Numbered from the stretch's first letter, positions 15,220-24,179 are shown. The stretch is DNA of 64,000 nucleotides from Acidimicrobiales bacterium (GCA_035547835.1 DASZTW010000012.1:62001-126000), one strand, 5' to 3'. Numbers and translations: made by a program. Notes: generated by a model from the letters alone, not told the origin.

Positions 15220-17003
15220 GCGGGCACCCACTCGTCGGGCAACGACTCGGCGAGGGCCTCCCCGGTGGACTCCTCGTCCTCCGAGTGCACGTACTTCGCG
15301 CCGCGCATCCACGACGCCCATGCGGCGATCAGGCACATGATCAGCGACGCGGTGAACGCGATGCGCAGACCGTTCAGGAACGGCTTGCCGATCAGCTTCG
15401 GGAAGAACTTCTTGCCGGTGAGCACGGCGAGGTCCTTCGGGTGGTGCTGGTGCATCCACTCGTACGCGGTGGGCGGCGCAGCCTGCCCGGCCACAGGCTT
15501 GGTGGCCGGCACCTGCTCGAGCATGGATTCCACCGGGTTGTAGCCGAGGAACGCAGCGAACAGCGATCCGACAGGTGGTTCGCCGCTGATGACCGCGGTG
15601 GGCACGGCCGGGACGTTGTGGGCTTCGAAGCCCGCACGGATCGCGCCGGGCAGCGACGCCGCCATGCCCACGATCATCAGGGAGAAGAACACGCCGATCG
15701 ACAGCACCATCCCGGTGTTCTGGAAGGTGGCGCGCATGCCGGAGGCGGCGCCGCGCTGGTTCGCGGGCACGCTGTTCATGATGCCGGTGGTGTTGGGTGC
15801 GGCGAACAGGCCCATGCCGGTGCCGTTGAGCAACAACAACAGGGCGAACACCCAGAACGTGAAGTCGGTGGGGAGCAACATCAGCAGCCCGAAGCTCGCC
15901 GCCGCGAGGAACATGCCGCCGGTTGCGAACGGCCGCGCGCCGTAGCGGTCCGACAACCAGCCCGACGCCGGGCCGGACACGAGGAAGCCAGCCGTCAGGG
16001 GCAGCATGTAGATGCCGGCCCACAGTGGCGTGTCGACGAAGTTGTAGCCGTGCAGCGGGAGCCAGATCCCCTGCAGCCAGATGATCAACATGAACTGCAG
16101 GCCGCCGCGGCCGATCGACGACAGCAGGCTGGCGGCGTTGCCCATCGCGAACGCGCGGATCCGGAACAGCTTCAAGTGGAACATCGGTTGCGCGACGCGG
16201 GTCTCGATGTAGCAGAACACCAAGAGCACGGCGGCGCCACCGATCAGCTCGAACAGGACCCACGGGCCGGTCCAGCCCATGTCGCCGCCACCGTGGGGCA
16301 TCAACCCGTACGTGAGGCCGATCAGGATCATCACGAGCCCGACGCCGAACGTGAGGTTGCCCCACCAGTCGACTTTGGCCTCGGTCGTGGTGCCGACCTC
16401 GCGGAGCTTGAGGTACGCCCACACGGTGCCGAACAGACCGATCGGCACGTTGATCCAGAACACGGCTCGCCAGTCGACGTCGGCGAGCAAGCCGCCGACG
16501 ATCAGACCCACGAACGACCCGGAGATGCCGGCCACCACGTTGATGCCCATGGCCATGCCGCGCTCCGCCACCGGGAAGGCGTCGGTGAGGATCGCCGTCG
16601 AGTTGGCCATCAACAACGCACCGCCGACGCCTTGCACGATCCGAAAGACGATCAGCCACATGGCGCCACCGCCGCCGGTCCACGGGCACAACGACAGCGC
16701 GAGCGAGGCCACCGAGAAGATCAAGAACCCCGCGTTGTACATGCGGACCCGGCCGTAGATGTCGCCGAGGCGCCCGAACGTCACCACCAACACGGCCGTG
16801 ACCACCAGGTAACCCATCAGCATCCACAGCAGGTAGCCGATGTTCGAGGGCTGCAGAGGATCGAGGTGGATGCCACGGAAGATCGCCGGCAGCGAGATCA
16901 ACACGATCGAGCTGTCGAGCGCGGCCATGAAGATCCCGAGGGTGGTGTTCGACAGCGCCGTCCACTTGTAGCGGTCGGCTGGCTGGGCTGCGTCTTGGTG
17001 CAC
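15216..17003 (-). CDS. MFS multidrug exporter, DHA2 (EmrB/QacA) family
   Basis: A 595-residue proton-coupled drug exporter with about 14 transmembrane segments. Family signs are the first-helix motif AALDSSIVLISLPAI, the loop-2 motif GRLGDIYGRV and the 14-helix length. A hydrophilic insertion of ~90 residues (NPVESMLEQVPATKPVAGQ... to KFFPKLIGKPF) sits between the last helices, longer than in EmrB. Translation starts at GTG 17003. The gene is followed with a 4-base overlap by a MerR regulator, a normal arrangement for inducible efflux. Substrate unknown. Confidence 0.92.
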   Translation of the reverse strand: MHQDAAQPADRYKWTALSNTTLGIFMAALDSSIVLISLPAIFRGIHLDPLQPSNIGYLLWMLMGYLVVTAVLVVTFGRLGDIYGRVRMYNAGFLIFSVASLALSLCPWTGGGGAMWLIVFRIVQGVGGALLMANSTAILTDAFPVAERGMAMGINVVAGISGSFVGLIVGGLLADVDWRAVFWINVPIGLFGTVWAYLKLREVGTTTEAKVDWWGNLTFGVGLVMILIGLTYGLMPHGGGDMGWTGPWVLFELIGGAAVLLVFCYIETRVAQPMFHLKLFRIRAFAMGNAASLLSSIGRGGLQFMLIIWLQGIWLPLHGYNFVDTPLWAGIYMLPLTAGFLVSGPASGWLSDRYGARPFATGGMFLAAASFGLLMLLPTDFTFWVFALLLLLNGTGMGLFAAPNTTGIMNSVPANQRGAASGMRATFQNTGMVLSIGVFFSLMIVGMAASLPGAIRAGFEAHNVPAVPTAVISGEPPVGSLFAAFLGYNPVESMLEQVPATKPVAGQAAPPTAYEWMHQHHPKDLAVLTGKKFFPKLIGKPFLNGLRIAFTASLIMCLIAAWASWMRGAKYVHSEDEESTGEALAESLPDEWVPA

Positions 17004-17023
17004 GGGTGGCTCCGGGGAGAAAA

Positions 17024-17041
17024 CTTTACGTCGACGTAAAG
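17024..17041. promoter_or_regulatory. perfect 18-bp palindrome, probable MerR operator
   Basis: CTTTACGTCGACGTAAAG is a perfect inverted repeat ending 21 bp upstream of the exporter start codon. MerR proteins bind such dyads inside the promoter spacer. A degenerate copy (CTTCACGTGCGCGTCAAA, 17053-17070, 12 of 18 matching) lies 29 bp further upstream over the phosphotransferase stop. Confidence 0.7.
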
Positions 17042-17065
17042 CTACCGGAGAACTTCACGTGCGCG

Positions 17066-18436
17066 TCAAATTCGCTCGTAGTCGGGGTGCGCGACGGCGA
17101 GCTTGTCGCGCACCGACGCCCACACCGCGGCTTTCACCTCGTCGAAGCGGTCGTCGAGCTCGCCGGCCCGGATCGCGGCGGCGAGCGCGCCGTCGTCGGC
17201 GAACCCGAGCGCCGCCAGACGATCGCGGTGCGCGGCAGCTTGCGACGAGCCCATCTCGATCTGGCGGCGGACCTGGTCGACCACGTTGGCGGCCACCCGG
17301 GTGTGGAACTGCACCCGGCCGCTGGTGGCGCCCATCACGTCGTCGCGCAGGAAGCCTGCCACTGCGTCGAGGAGCTCGACCGCGCTCGGCACGTCGTGCG
17401 GCGCTTCGGGGTGGCCGACCGTGGCGGCGGGGGCGGGCAGGTCCGTGAGGGCCGGGCCGGGCAGCAACGCGAGGAGGTCGTGTTCGTTCTCGCAGACCCG
17501 TCGCCCGATCGCAGCCAGCTCGACCGATCGCACGTATCCGCTGCGGTGGCGCGAGGCCTGCGCGATGCACATCACCCCCCACGCAAGCGTCCCGTACGCC
17601 TCCCACCACCGCAGGTCGTCGAGCGTGAGGGGCAGCCCGCCGGCGGCCAGGTAGGAGTCGAGGAGCTGCTCGTGGCTGCCCAACCCCGCGGCGGCACCGG
17701 CGCCCCCGAACCGCCACGCCCGCACGCACATCCAACCCAGGTCCTCGCCTGGGTCGCCGAGGTGCGCGAGCTCCCAGTCGACCACGGCAGCCAACCCGTC
17801 GTCGTCGACGATCCAGTTGCCGAGCCGGAAGTCGCCGTGCACGACACACGGCCCGACTTCGCCGGGCCGGTGCTGGTCGAGCCAGCGCAGGCCCAACTCG
17901 AGCGCGGCATGCGGCTCGCCGAACAAGTCGAGCGCGCTGCGGAAGCGGGCCACCGGGTCGGTGATGGTCTGCTGTGGCGCCGTCTCCGTGGGCAGGCGGT
18001 GGATGCGCGCCAGCGCGTCGGCCGCCTGGTCGACGACACGCGTCCGGGCCGTGGCGTAACGGTCGTCGCGCAGGATGCGCCGCGCGATCGTCTCTCCGTC
18101 GACGTGGTCGCACAGCGCCCACGACGTGCCGAGCGCGCCCGCATCCGCCGGCAGGTCGGGGTCGCCCGACGCGGCGAGCACCTCGGCAGTGGGCACCCCT
18201 GCGGCGTGCGCGGCCCGCACCAGCGCCGCTTCGCCGGCCATGTCGACGCCCTGGGAGCTCATGCCGCTCGGCGTGCTCGTGCGCTGCAGGATCACCCGGC
18301 GATCGCCGCTCGCGGTGCGCACCGTGGCGGACCAGGTCTCGCGCGACGCGCCACCGGTGAGGCGTGCGAGGCCGGTCACCTCGCCCTGCATGAGCGCGGC
18401 GAGCGCGGCGGTGAGCGGGGCGGTGTCGTCGGCCAT
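17066..18436 (-). CDS. phosphotransferase (APH/ACAD10-like) fused to a DUF6285-like domain
   Basis: A 456-residue protein. Residues ~1-330 are an aminoglycoside-phosphotransferase/protein-kinase-like fold: a Gly-rich loop LTGGASRETW, catalytic loop CVVHGDFRLGNWIVDDDG (HGDxxxxN) and metal-binding VVDWELAHLGDPGEDLG. This subgroup, like the kinase part of ACAD10, is usually linked to acyl-CoA metabolism rather than antibiotic resistance. Residues ~350-456 (VPSAVELLDAVAGFLRDDV, FHTRVAANVVDQVRRQIEMG) match what I know as DUF6285, usually a separate downstream protein. ATG 18454 is an alternative start six codons earlier. The phosphate acceptor is unknown. Confidence 0.85.
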   Translation of the reverse strand: MADDTAPLTAALAALMQGEVTGLARLTGGASRETWSATVRTASGDRRVILQRTSTPSGMSSQGVDMAGEAALVRAAHAAGVPTAEVLAASGDPDLPADAGALGTSWALCDHVDGETIARRILRDDRYATARTRVVDQAADALARIHRLPTETAPQQTITDPVARFRSALDLFGEPHAALELGLRWLDQHRPGEVGPCVVHGDFRLGNWIVDDDGLAAVVDWELAHLGDPGEDLGWMCVRAWRFGGAGAAAGLGSHEQLLDSYLAAGGLPLTLDDLRWWEAYGTLAWGVMCIAQASRHRSGYVRSVELAAIGRRVCENEHDLLALLPGPALTDLPAPAATVGHPEAPHDVPSAVELLDAVAGFLRDDVMGATSGRVQFHTRVAANVVDQVRRQIEMGSSQAAAHRDRLAALGFADDGALAAAIRAGELDDRFDEVKAAVWASVRDKLAVAHPDYERI

Positions 18437-18499
18437 GGTTTGCAGCGTAGGCATGTCGCGAGTTCCGGCGGCGGTGCCCGAAATGGCACACTTTCGCCC

Positions 18500-19996
18500 G
18501 TGGGGACTCGGGGGAGGGACACCAGCGTCGACGCGCCGTGGCCGATGTGGCTGCTCGGGCTCGTCATCATGATCGACCAGGTCGACCAGAACATCGTGCG
18601 TGGCGTGGTGACGCCCCTGCAGAAGGATCCGCGGCTGCACGTCACCGACTTGCAGATCGGCTTGTTGCTGTCGTGCTTCGTGGTCGTCAACGGGCTGATC
18701 ACCGTGCCGGCTGGCTACCTGGCCGACCGTTGGAACCGCAGCCGCACGATCGGCCACACGATCATCGGGTGGTCGGGCCTCACCGCGCTCACCGCCGCGT
18801 CGCCCAACTACGGGGTGCTGCTCGGCGTCCGCAGCGCGCTCGGCTTCGGCCAGGCCATCACCGAACCGTCGGCTGCCAGCCTGCTCGGCGACTTCTACAG
18901 CGCAGAGAAGCGCGGGCTCGCGTTCTCCGTGCAGCAATGCCTGTTCTTCGTCGGGTTCGCGCTGGGCATCGGCCTCGGCGGCATCGTCGGCAACACGCTG
19001 GGTTGGCGCTGGGCCTTCCTGCTGGTCGGCACGCCAGGCGTCGTGATCGCACTGTTCGTCTACCGGCTGCGCGAGCCCAAGCGGGGCGAGTCCGACCGAG
19101 CCCACGTCGGCGCGCACCACCTGCACGACGAGCCTGACGAGCCGCTGTTCGAGGACGGTTTCCGGGCGTTCACCCGCGACATGGTCGGCGGGCTGCGCGC
19201 GGATGCCCGCACGATCCTCGGGATCACCACGATGCGCTACGCGCTCGTGGGCGTGGCGTCGCTGTTGTTCACCATCACCGCGATCGCCGCGGCCATGCCG
19301 CAGTTCTACGAACGCCAGCTCCACGTGAAGACCGGCTCGGCGGAAGCGTTGGTCGCGCTGCTCGTACTGCTCGGCGGCATCCCCGGCGTGCTGCTCGGCG
19401 GCCGGTTCGCCGACCGGTACATGACCAAGATCCGCGGCGCCCGCATGGCCATCCCCGCCTACTGCCTGTTCGTCGGCAATGCCCTGTTCGCGATCAGCTA
19501 CCTGCGGCTGCCGTTCAAGTTCGCGTACCCGCTCGAGATCGTCGGCTTCTTCATCATCTGCATGGCGATCCCCGCCCTGCGCGCGGGGCTCACCGATGCG
19601 GTCCCGGCCAACTTGCGAGGCTCCGGCTTCGGGTTCTTCAACCTCACGTCGGTGATCCTCGGCCAAGGCGTGTCGTCGCTGGTCGTGTTCCCGCTCGCCG
19701 GCGCGTTCGGCGGCAACTACCGCGTGGCGTTCTTGTTGATGAGCCCACCCGTGTTCATCGGTGCGTTCATCTTGTTGCGGGCCCGCGAGCACCTCGACGC
19801 GGACGCCGCCAAGATCTTCGAGGCGATCGTGACGGCCATGCAGGAGCAGCAGGCCCGCGAGGCCGAGCACGAGGCGGCCCGGGTCCACGACCACGCCGCC
19901 GACGGGTCGGACTCGATCGAGGCCGGCCTCGACGCTGGTGTGGGGGCCGGCGGCGGTGACGAGCCCGACTCTGTGGGCACCACGGCGCCGCGCTGA
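18500..19996 (+). CDS. MFS transporter, spinster/GudP-like
   Basis: A 498-residue major-facilitator carrier with 12 predicted helices, starting at a GTG 63 bp from the divergent phosphotransferase. Early motifs are MIDQVDQNIVRGVVTPL, the loop GYLADRWNRSRTIG and the helix-4 region GFGQAITEPSAASLLGDFY, which recall spinster-like lipid/sugar-phosphate carriers. A ~45-residue hydrophilic loop separates the two six-helix halves, and the last ~55 residues form an Ala/Glu/Asp-rich cytoplasmic tail. Its substrate and regulation are not evident. Confidence 0.9.
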   Translation: MGTRGRDTSVDAPWPMWLLGLVIMIDQVDQNIVRGVVTPLQKDPRLHVTDLQIGLLLSCFVVVNGLITVPAGYLADRWNRSRTIGHTIIGWSGLTALTAASPNYGVLLGVRSALGFGQAITEPSAASLLGDFYSAEKRGLAFSVQQCLFFVGFALGIGLGGIVGNTLGWRWAFLLVGTPGVVIALFVYRLREPKRGESDRAHVGAHHLHDEPDEPLFEDGFRAFTRDMVGGLRADARTILGITTMRYALVGVASLLFTITAIAAAMPQFYERQLHVKTGSAEALVALLVLLGGIPGVLLGGRFADRYMTKIRGARMAIPAYCLFVGNALFAISYLRLPFKFAYPLEIVGFFIICMAIPALRAGLTDAVPANLRGSGFGFFNLTSVILGQGVSSLVVFPLAGAFGGNYRVAFLLMSPPVFIGAFILLRAREHLDADAAKIFEAIVTAMQEQQAREAEHEAARVHDHAADGSDSIEAGLDAGVGAGGGDEPDSVGTTAPR

Positions 19997-20047
19997 CCTC
20001 TGGCCCCGGCAGGTAGGTGCGTCCCCCGGCTGGCTGACGTCGGGTGG

Positions 20048-20890
20048 CTACCAGCCCTGGTACGTCGGCGTGCGGCGCTCGATGAACGACTGCACGCCTT
20101 CTTGCGCGTCGACCGAGCCCATGTTCATCTCCTGCGCCCACGCTTCTGCCGCGAGCGCCGTGTCGCGGTCGGACTCGAGCGACCGGTTCAACAGCCACTT
20201 GGTGAGCGCGATGCTGTGCGTCGGGCCGTCGGCGAGGCGGTCGGCCCATTCGCTGGCGGCAGCATGGAGCTCGCCGTCGGGCACGACCCGGTTGATCAGG
20301 CCGAGTTCGAGCGCCTCGGTGGCGCGGACGCTGTCGCCGAAGAACATCAGCTCCTTCGCCTTGTGCATGCCGACGAGACGGGGGAGCAGGTACGCGCCGC
20401 CGCCGTCGGGAACCAGCGCGCGGCGAACGAAGACCTCGATGAAGCGGGCCGACTCGACCGCGATCACGAGGTCGGCGGCCAATGCCAAGTGCGCGCCGAT
20501 GCCGGCGGCGGTGCCGTTGACAGCGGCGATCACCGGCTTGTCGCAGTCGAGGACGCTGGTGACGAGGCGCTGCGCGCCGGTTCGGATCATGCGCCGGACG
20601 GTGCCGACCGGCTGTTCGGGGGCGTGATCGGGCTTGGGGACCGTCGGCTGCGATGCCCGGAGGTCGGCGCCGGTGCAGAACGCGTCGCCGGTGGCCGTCA
20701 GCACGACCGCTCGCACGTGGTGGTCGCCGCTCGCCGCGTCGAGCAGGTCGATCACCCGGTTGCGTTGGTCGGGCGAGATGGCGTTCTTCACGTCGGGCCG
20801 GTCGAGCGTGATCCACGCCACCGCGCCATCGAGGCGGTGTCGGACCTGCTCGTCGAGCGGGCGGTCGGCGGAAGGGGTCTGGTCGGTCAC
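20048..20890 (-). CDS. enoyl-CoA hydratase/isomerase family protein
   Basis: A 280-residue crotonase-fold enzyme acting on acyl-CoA thioesters. The oxyanion-hole segments are DAFCTGADLRA and AAVNGTAAGIGAHLALAADL. In place of the hydratase glutamate near residue 164, the sequence reads RRALVPDGGGAYLLPRLVG; an Asp in PDGGG is typical of PaaG-like isomerases and related crotonases rather than classical hydratases. The start chosen is GTG 20890 (VTDQTPSADRPLDEQ). It converges with the MFS gene and is divergent from a DoxX gene. The precise reaction is unclear. Confidence 0.88.
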   Translation of the reverse strand: MTDQTPSADRPLDEQVRHRLDGAVAWITLDRPDVKNAISPDQRNRVIDLLDAASGDHHVRAVVLTATGDAFCTGADLRASQPTVPKPDHAPEQPVGTVRRMIRTGAQRLVTSVLDCDKPVIAAVNGTAAGIGAHLALAADLVIAVESARFIEVFVRRALVPDGGGAYLLPRLVGMHKAKELMFFGDSVRATEALELGLINRVVPDGELHAAASEWADRLADGPTHSIALTKWLLNRSLESDRDTALAAEAWAQEMNMGSVDAQEGVQSFIERRTPTYQGW

Positions 20891-20938
20891 GGCGGCCGAT
20901 CGTACCGACCAGGTGGCGACGGCTGACAGACTGCGGGC

Positions 20939-21457
20939 ATGAGCGATCTCGATGCTTTGAACCTCGGCCTGCTGATCCTGCGGGTCGTGATCGGCCTCAC
21001 GTTGGCCGCGCACGGCTACAACAAGTTCTTCGGCGGCGGGCGCATCCCGGGAACCGCCGCGTGGTTCGACTCGATGGGCATGCGACCCGGCAAGTTGCAA
21101 GCCGTGATGGCCGCGTCGATGGAGATGATCTCCGGCATCTTGCTCGCCGTCGGGTTGCTCACCCCGTTCGCGGGCGCCGGGTTCGTCGGCCTGATGTGCG
21201 TCGCGTACTACACGGTGCACCGGCCGAACGGATTCTTCATCGTGAAGTCGGGCTACGAGTACAACGTCATCCTCGCCACGATCGGCGTCGCCCTCGCCGT
21301 CACCGGCGCTGGCCAGTGGTCGCTCGACGACAAGCTCGGCATCTGGACCTCGCTCAACGGCTGGCCCGGCCTGCTCATCGCGGTGGTCGGAGGTGTCGGC
21401 GGCGCCGTCGCCCTCCTCGCTGCCTGCTACCGCCCTCCGGCGAAGTCCACCGACTAG
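20939..21457 (+). CDS. DoxX family membrane protein
   Basis: A 172-residue four-helix membrane protein. The first helix ends with the family motif GLTLAAHGYNKFFGGG followed by TAAWFDSMGMRPG, and the second helix reads MEMISGILLAVGLLTP, all typical of DoxX/DoxD-like proteins. Such proteins are linked to thiol redox balance and membrane oxidoreductases, but most have no proven job. It stands alone between a crotonase (divergent) and a thiolase (convergent). Confidence 0.88.
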   Translation: MSDLDALNLGLLILRVVIGLTLAAHGYNKFFGGGRIPGTAAWFDSMGMRPGKLQAVMAASMEMISGILLAVGLLTPFAGAGFVGLMCVAYYTVHRPNGFFIVKSGYEYNVILATIGVALAVTGAGQWSLDDKLGIWTSLNGWPGLLIAVVGGVGGAVALLAACYRPPAKSTD

Positions 21458-21503
21458 ATCCCCGAACTGCGCGTGAAAACCGACCGTGGCAGCGGGAATG
21501 CAG

Positions 21504-21521
21504 GCGCGGAAGGGTCCGCGC
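21504..21521. terminator. hairpin between convergent DoxX and thiolase genes
   Basis: GCGCGGA (21504-21510) and TCCGCGC (21515-21521) form a perfect 7-bp stem with a 4-base AGGG loop, 47 bp after the DoxX stop and just before the thiolase stop on the other strand. No T-tract. Confidence 0.55.
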
Positions 21522-21527
21522 AGGTCC

Positions 21528-22718
21528 TCAGCTCAGCTCCGACCCCCAGATGCCGACGAAGCTGACCATCTCGCCGGGGTAGCCGCCGAGGTTGTGGGTC
21601 AGCGCGAGCGTGCGGTCGTTGCGCACCGCCCGCTCGTCGGGCACTTCCTTGCGGAGCTGGAGCCACACCTCGTACAGCATGCGAAGGCCCGACGCTCCGA
21701 CGGGGTGGCCGAAGCTCTTCAGGCCGCCGTCGGTGTTCACGGGCAGCTCGCCGGTGAGGTCGAACACGCCGGCGGTGACGTCCTTGTAGGCCTGGCCGCG
21801 CTCGGAGAACCGCAGGTCCTCCATGAGCACCAGCTCGGTGGGGGTGAAGCAGTCGTGCACTTCGGCCAGTGCGAGCTCGTGGCGGGGGTCGGTGATCCCG
21901 GCTTGCGCGTACGCGTCGTCGGCCGCAGCGGCGCACTCGCTGAGCGTCGTGTAGTCGTAGTCGGGGTCGAGCATGCCCGAGCCGTTGCCGGCCACCATCG
22001 ACAGGGCTTTGATGTAGATCGGCTTGTCGGTGTAGCGGTGCGCATCCTCGGCCCGCACCACGATCGCGGCCGCCGCGCCGTCCGCGACGCCGGCACAGTC
22101 GAACACGCCGAGACGCCCGGCGACCGCGGCCATGTTGCAGATCGCGTCGACCGACATCTCCTTGCGGAACTGGGCCAGCGGGTTGCGCGCTCCGTTGGCG
22201 TGGTTCTTGGAGGCGATCCGGGCCACCACCCGACGCAGCTCGTCCTCATCGACGCCGTAGCGCTGCGAGTACGCCGGAAGGATCAAGCTGAACATCGCCG
22301 CCGCGGTGAGGCTGCGGGCCGTGCCGTCGTTCGGGATCGGGAAGGCGTTGAGGCCCTGGTAGCCGCCATCCTTCACTTTCTCGGCGCCGACGGCCATCGC
22401 CACGTCGTACGCGCCGGACGCGACCGCGTACGCCGCTTGGCGCAGCGCCTCCGAGCCGGTGGCGCACATGTTCTCGACACGGGTGACGGGCTTGTTGTGC
22501 AGCTTCAGCGGTGACCCGAGGGCGAGGCCGCTCATGGCCGACTGTGCGGTGCCGAACCAGTACGCGTCGACGTCGTCCTTGGCGACCCCGGCCGACTGGT
22601 AGCACCCTTCGGCCGCGTCGATGATCAGGTCGTCGAGGCCTTTGTCCCAGTGCTCGCGAAACGGCGTGCAGCTCGCGCCGACGATGGCGACTCGGTCTCG
22701 GATGCCATGCGATCCCAT
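21528..22718 (-). CDS. thiolase / lipid-transfer-protein-like acetyl-CoA acyltransferase
   Basis: A 396-residue thiolase-fold enzyme of the SCP2-thiolase/Ltp group. The acyl-accepting cysteine is in RVENMCATGSEALRQAA (Cys85), the second motif is EVHDCFTPTELVLMEDL and the third is KSFGHPVGASGLRMLYE, whose His activates CoA. The usual C-terminal C-x-G motif is replaced by THNLGGYPGEMVSF, as in Ltp proteins and archaeal thiolases that work with an OB-fold partner. It follows, 9 bp downstream, a fused HMG-CoA-synthase-like/OB-fold protein. Likely action: C-C bond cleavage or formation on a CoA ester; direction and substrate unknown. Confidence 0.9.
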   Translation of the reverse strand: MGSHGIRDRVAIVGASCTPFREHWDKGLDDLIIDAAEGCYQSAGVAKDDVDAYWFGTAQSAMSGLALGSPLKLHNKPVTRVENMCATGSEALRQAAYAVASGAYDVAMAVGAEKVKDGGYQGLNAFPIPNDGTARSLTAAAMFSLILPAYSQRYGVDEDELRRVVARIASKNHANGARNPLAQFRKEMSVDAICNMAAVAGRLGVFDCAGVADGAAAAIVVRAEDAHRYTDKPIYIKALSMVAGNGSGMLDPDYDYTTLSECAAAADDAYAQAGITDPRHELALAEVHDCFTPTELVLMEDLRFSERGQAYKDVTAGVFDLTGELPVNTDGGLKSFGHPVGASGLRMLYEVWLQLRKEVPDERAVRNDRTLALTHNLGGYPGEMVSFVGIWGSELS

Positions 22719-22727
22719 GGATGCTCC

Positions 22728-24158
22728 TCAGTCGCCGGCCGGTGTGGTGGTCACCGGGTGCGCCTTCCAGAAGTAGTTGGCGATGGTGTCGCCGGTGTTG
22801 AGCCGGCGGAAGGTCATCTCGACACGGTCGCCGACCCGAACTTCGGTGGCGGCGACATCGGTGAGCTCCATCGGCAGTCTGCCGCCACCGTCGAAGTCGA
22901 CCACCGCGAAGACCACGGGCGGGCTGGGGGAGTACACCAGCCGGTCGACCGTGAACGCGACGATCGTGCCCTCGACGTCGGCCATCGGCGCAGGCTCCAT
23001 GTCGTCAACCCCCCCGCCCTGCCACGACACCCGGGCCGGCGGGAGGTGCAGCGCGCCGCTCTGGCGGTCGCGCGATCCGACGAAGCCGTACTTCCAGTCG
23101 AAGCTGCGACCGGCGGCCGAGGCGGACATCCGTGCAGGCTCGGGGCGGCGGGGTGGCTCGACGGTCACCATGCCCCGCCACGAGAGGAACTTGGCGTAGG
23201 GGAGACCAGCGTCGCCGGTCGCGATCTGCGCGGCCACGGTGCGAGCCGGCCGCCAGGAGGCGATGGCGGGGGTGGCTCGGAAGATCAGCACGTCGACGCC
23301 GTCGGCCAGCGACACCAGCGCGAGCACGTCGCCCGGCCCGCACTGCTCGAGCTCGTTGGCCAGCAGCAGAGCGGCCTGCGCGGTGGCCGGGTTCCCGACG
23401 CTCGCGGTGAGGTCGTCGGCGACCTTCGCGGGCTCGGCCCCGAGCTTGCGCTGGGCGGCCTTCACGGCGCGGGTGTGCGAGCCGGCGACGATCAACGTGG
23501 TGACGTCGGCCGGGGCGAGCCCGGCGTCCTTCAGCGCGTCGTACCACGCCAAGTCGACGAGCGGCCCGTACTGCGTCTCGGCGAAGCGCTCCTCCCAGTG
23601 CCGGGGGCGGCTGTCGCCCGGCGTGCGCCACTGGTCGAGGAACTCACGGGTGGCCGATCCCTGGCCGACCAGCTCGGCGATGACCGGCCTGGCCGAGTCG
23701 TCGCCCACCAGCAGCGCGGCCGCCGCGTCGCCGCCGGCCGCTTCATCGCCGGAGGTGGGCAGGCCCGTGCGGATGTCGCTGGCGACGACCAACGTCGCCC
23801 CCCCGGGCCGCAGCGCGGCCCGCAGCGCGCCGACACCGGAGCGGATCCCGCCCCCGAGGTCGTACGCTGCCGTGGCGCTGTCGAGTCGCAGGGCAGCGTG
23901 CACCACCCCCGCGTTGGTCTTGTCGAGGTACACGGGGCTCGAAGTGGCCAAGGTGAGCGCTTCGAGCTGTGAGGCGCCCGCGGGCGCGGCGGCCAGCGCG
24001 AGGCGTCCGGCGGCCACGGCAAGCGTGGTGGTGTCCTCGTCGTAGCTGGCCACGGCGCGGGTGCCCTTGCCGCCGCCGGTCCCCATGACCTCGGCGATCT
24101 TGGCCCGGTCGAGGCGGTGGTGGGGGACGTAGCCAGCGGCGCTGATGATGCCCTGCAT
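22728..24158 (-). CDS. HMG-CoA-synthase-like domain fused to a DUF35 OB-fold domain
   Basis: A 476-residue protein. Residues ~1-320 have a ketoacyl-synthase/HMG-CoA-synthase fold (MQGIISAAGYVPHHRL, YDEDTTTLAVAAGRLAL, SSPVYLDKTNAGVVHAAL, GDAAAALLVG). The catalytic-Cys segment reads ATAAYDLGGGIRSGVGAL, with no cysteine. Residues ~340-476 form a DUF35/ChsH2-like OB-fold (PARVSWQGGG, EGTIVAFTVDRLVYSPSPP, VGDRVEMTFRRL); its rubredoxin-like zinc loop reads YGFVGSRDRQSGALHLPP and lacks the cysteines. In archaea, thiolase, HMG-CoA synthase and DUF35 form a channelling complex; here two parts are fused and the thiolase follows. The lost residues argue against mevalonate synthesis and for a scaffold or altered reaction. 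Confidence 0.85.
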   Translation of the reverse strand: MQGIISAAGYVPHHRLDRAKIAEVMGTGGGKGTRAVASYDEDTTTLAVAAGRLALAAAPAGASQLEALTLATSSPVYLDKTNAGVVHAALRLDSATAAYDLGGGIRSGVGALRAALRPGGATLVVASDIRTGLPTSGDEAAGGDAAAALLVGDDSARPVIAELVGQGSATREFLDQWRTPGDSRPRHWEERFAETQYGPLVDLAWYDALKDAGLAPADVTTLIVAGSHTRAVKAAQRKLGAEPAKVADDLTASVGNPATAQAALLLANELEQCGPGDVLALVSLADGVDVLIFRATPAIASWRPARTVAAQIATGDAGLPYAKFLSWRGMVTVEPPRRPEPARMSASAAGRSFDWKYGFVGSRDRQSGALHLPPARVSWQGGGVDDMEPAPMADVEGTIVAFTVDRLVYSPSPPVVFAVVDFDGGGRLPMELTDVAATEVRVGDRVEMTFRRLNTGDTIANYFWKAHPVTTTPAGD

Positions 24159-24179
24159 TCCGTTCAGCTTAGGGTCCCG

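Noticed and set aside
17066-18436. Aminoglycoside resistance gene
   Set aside because: The kinase motifs are shared by many small-molecule and acyl-linked phosphotransferases, and the DUF6285 tail is not found in resistance enzymes that I know.
22728-24158. HMG-CoA synthase of the mevalonate pathway
   Set aside because: The catalytic cysteine segment has no Cys and no other mevalonate gene is in the window.
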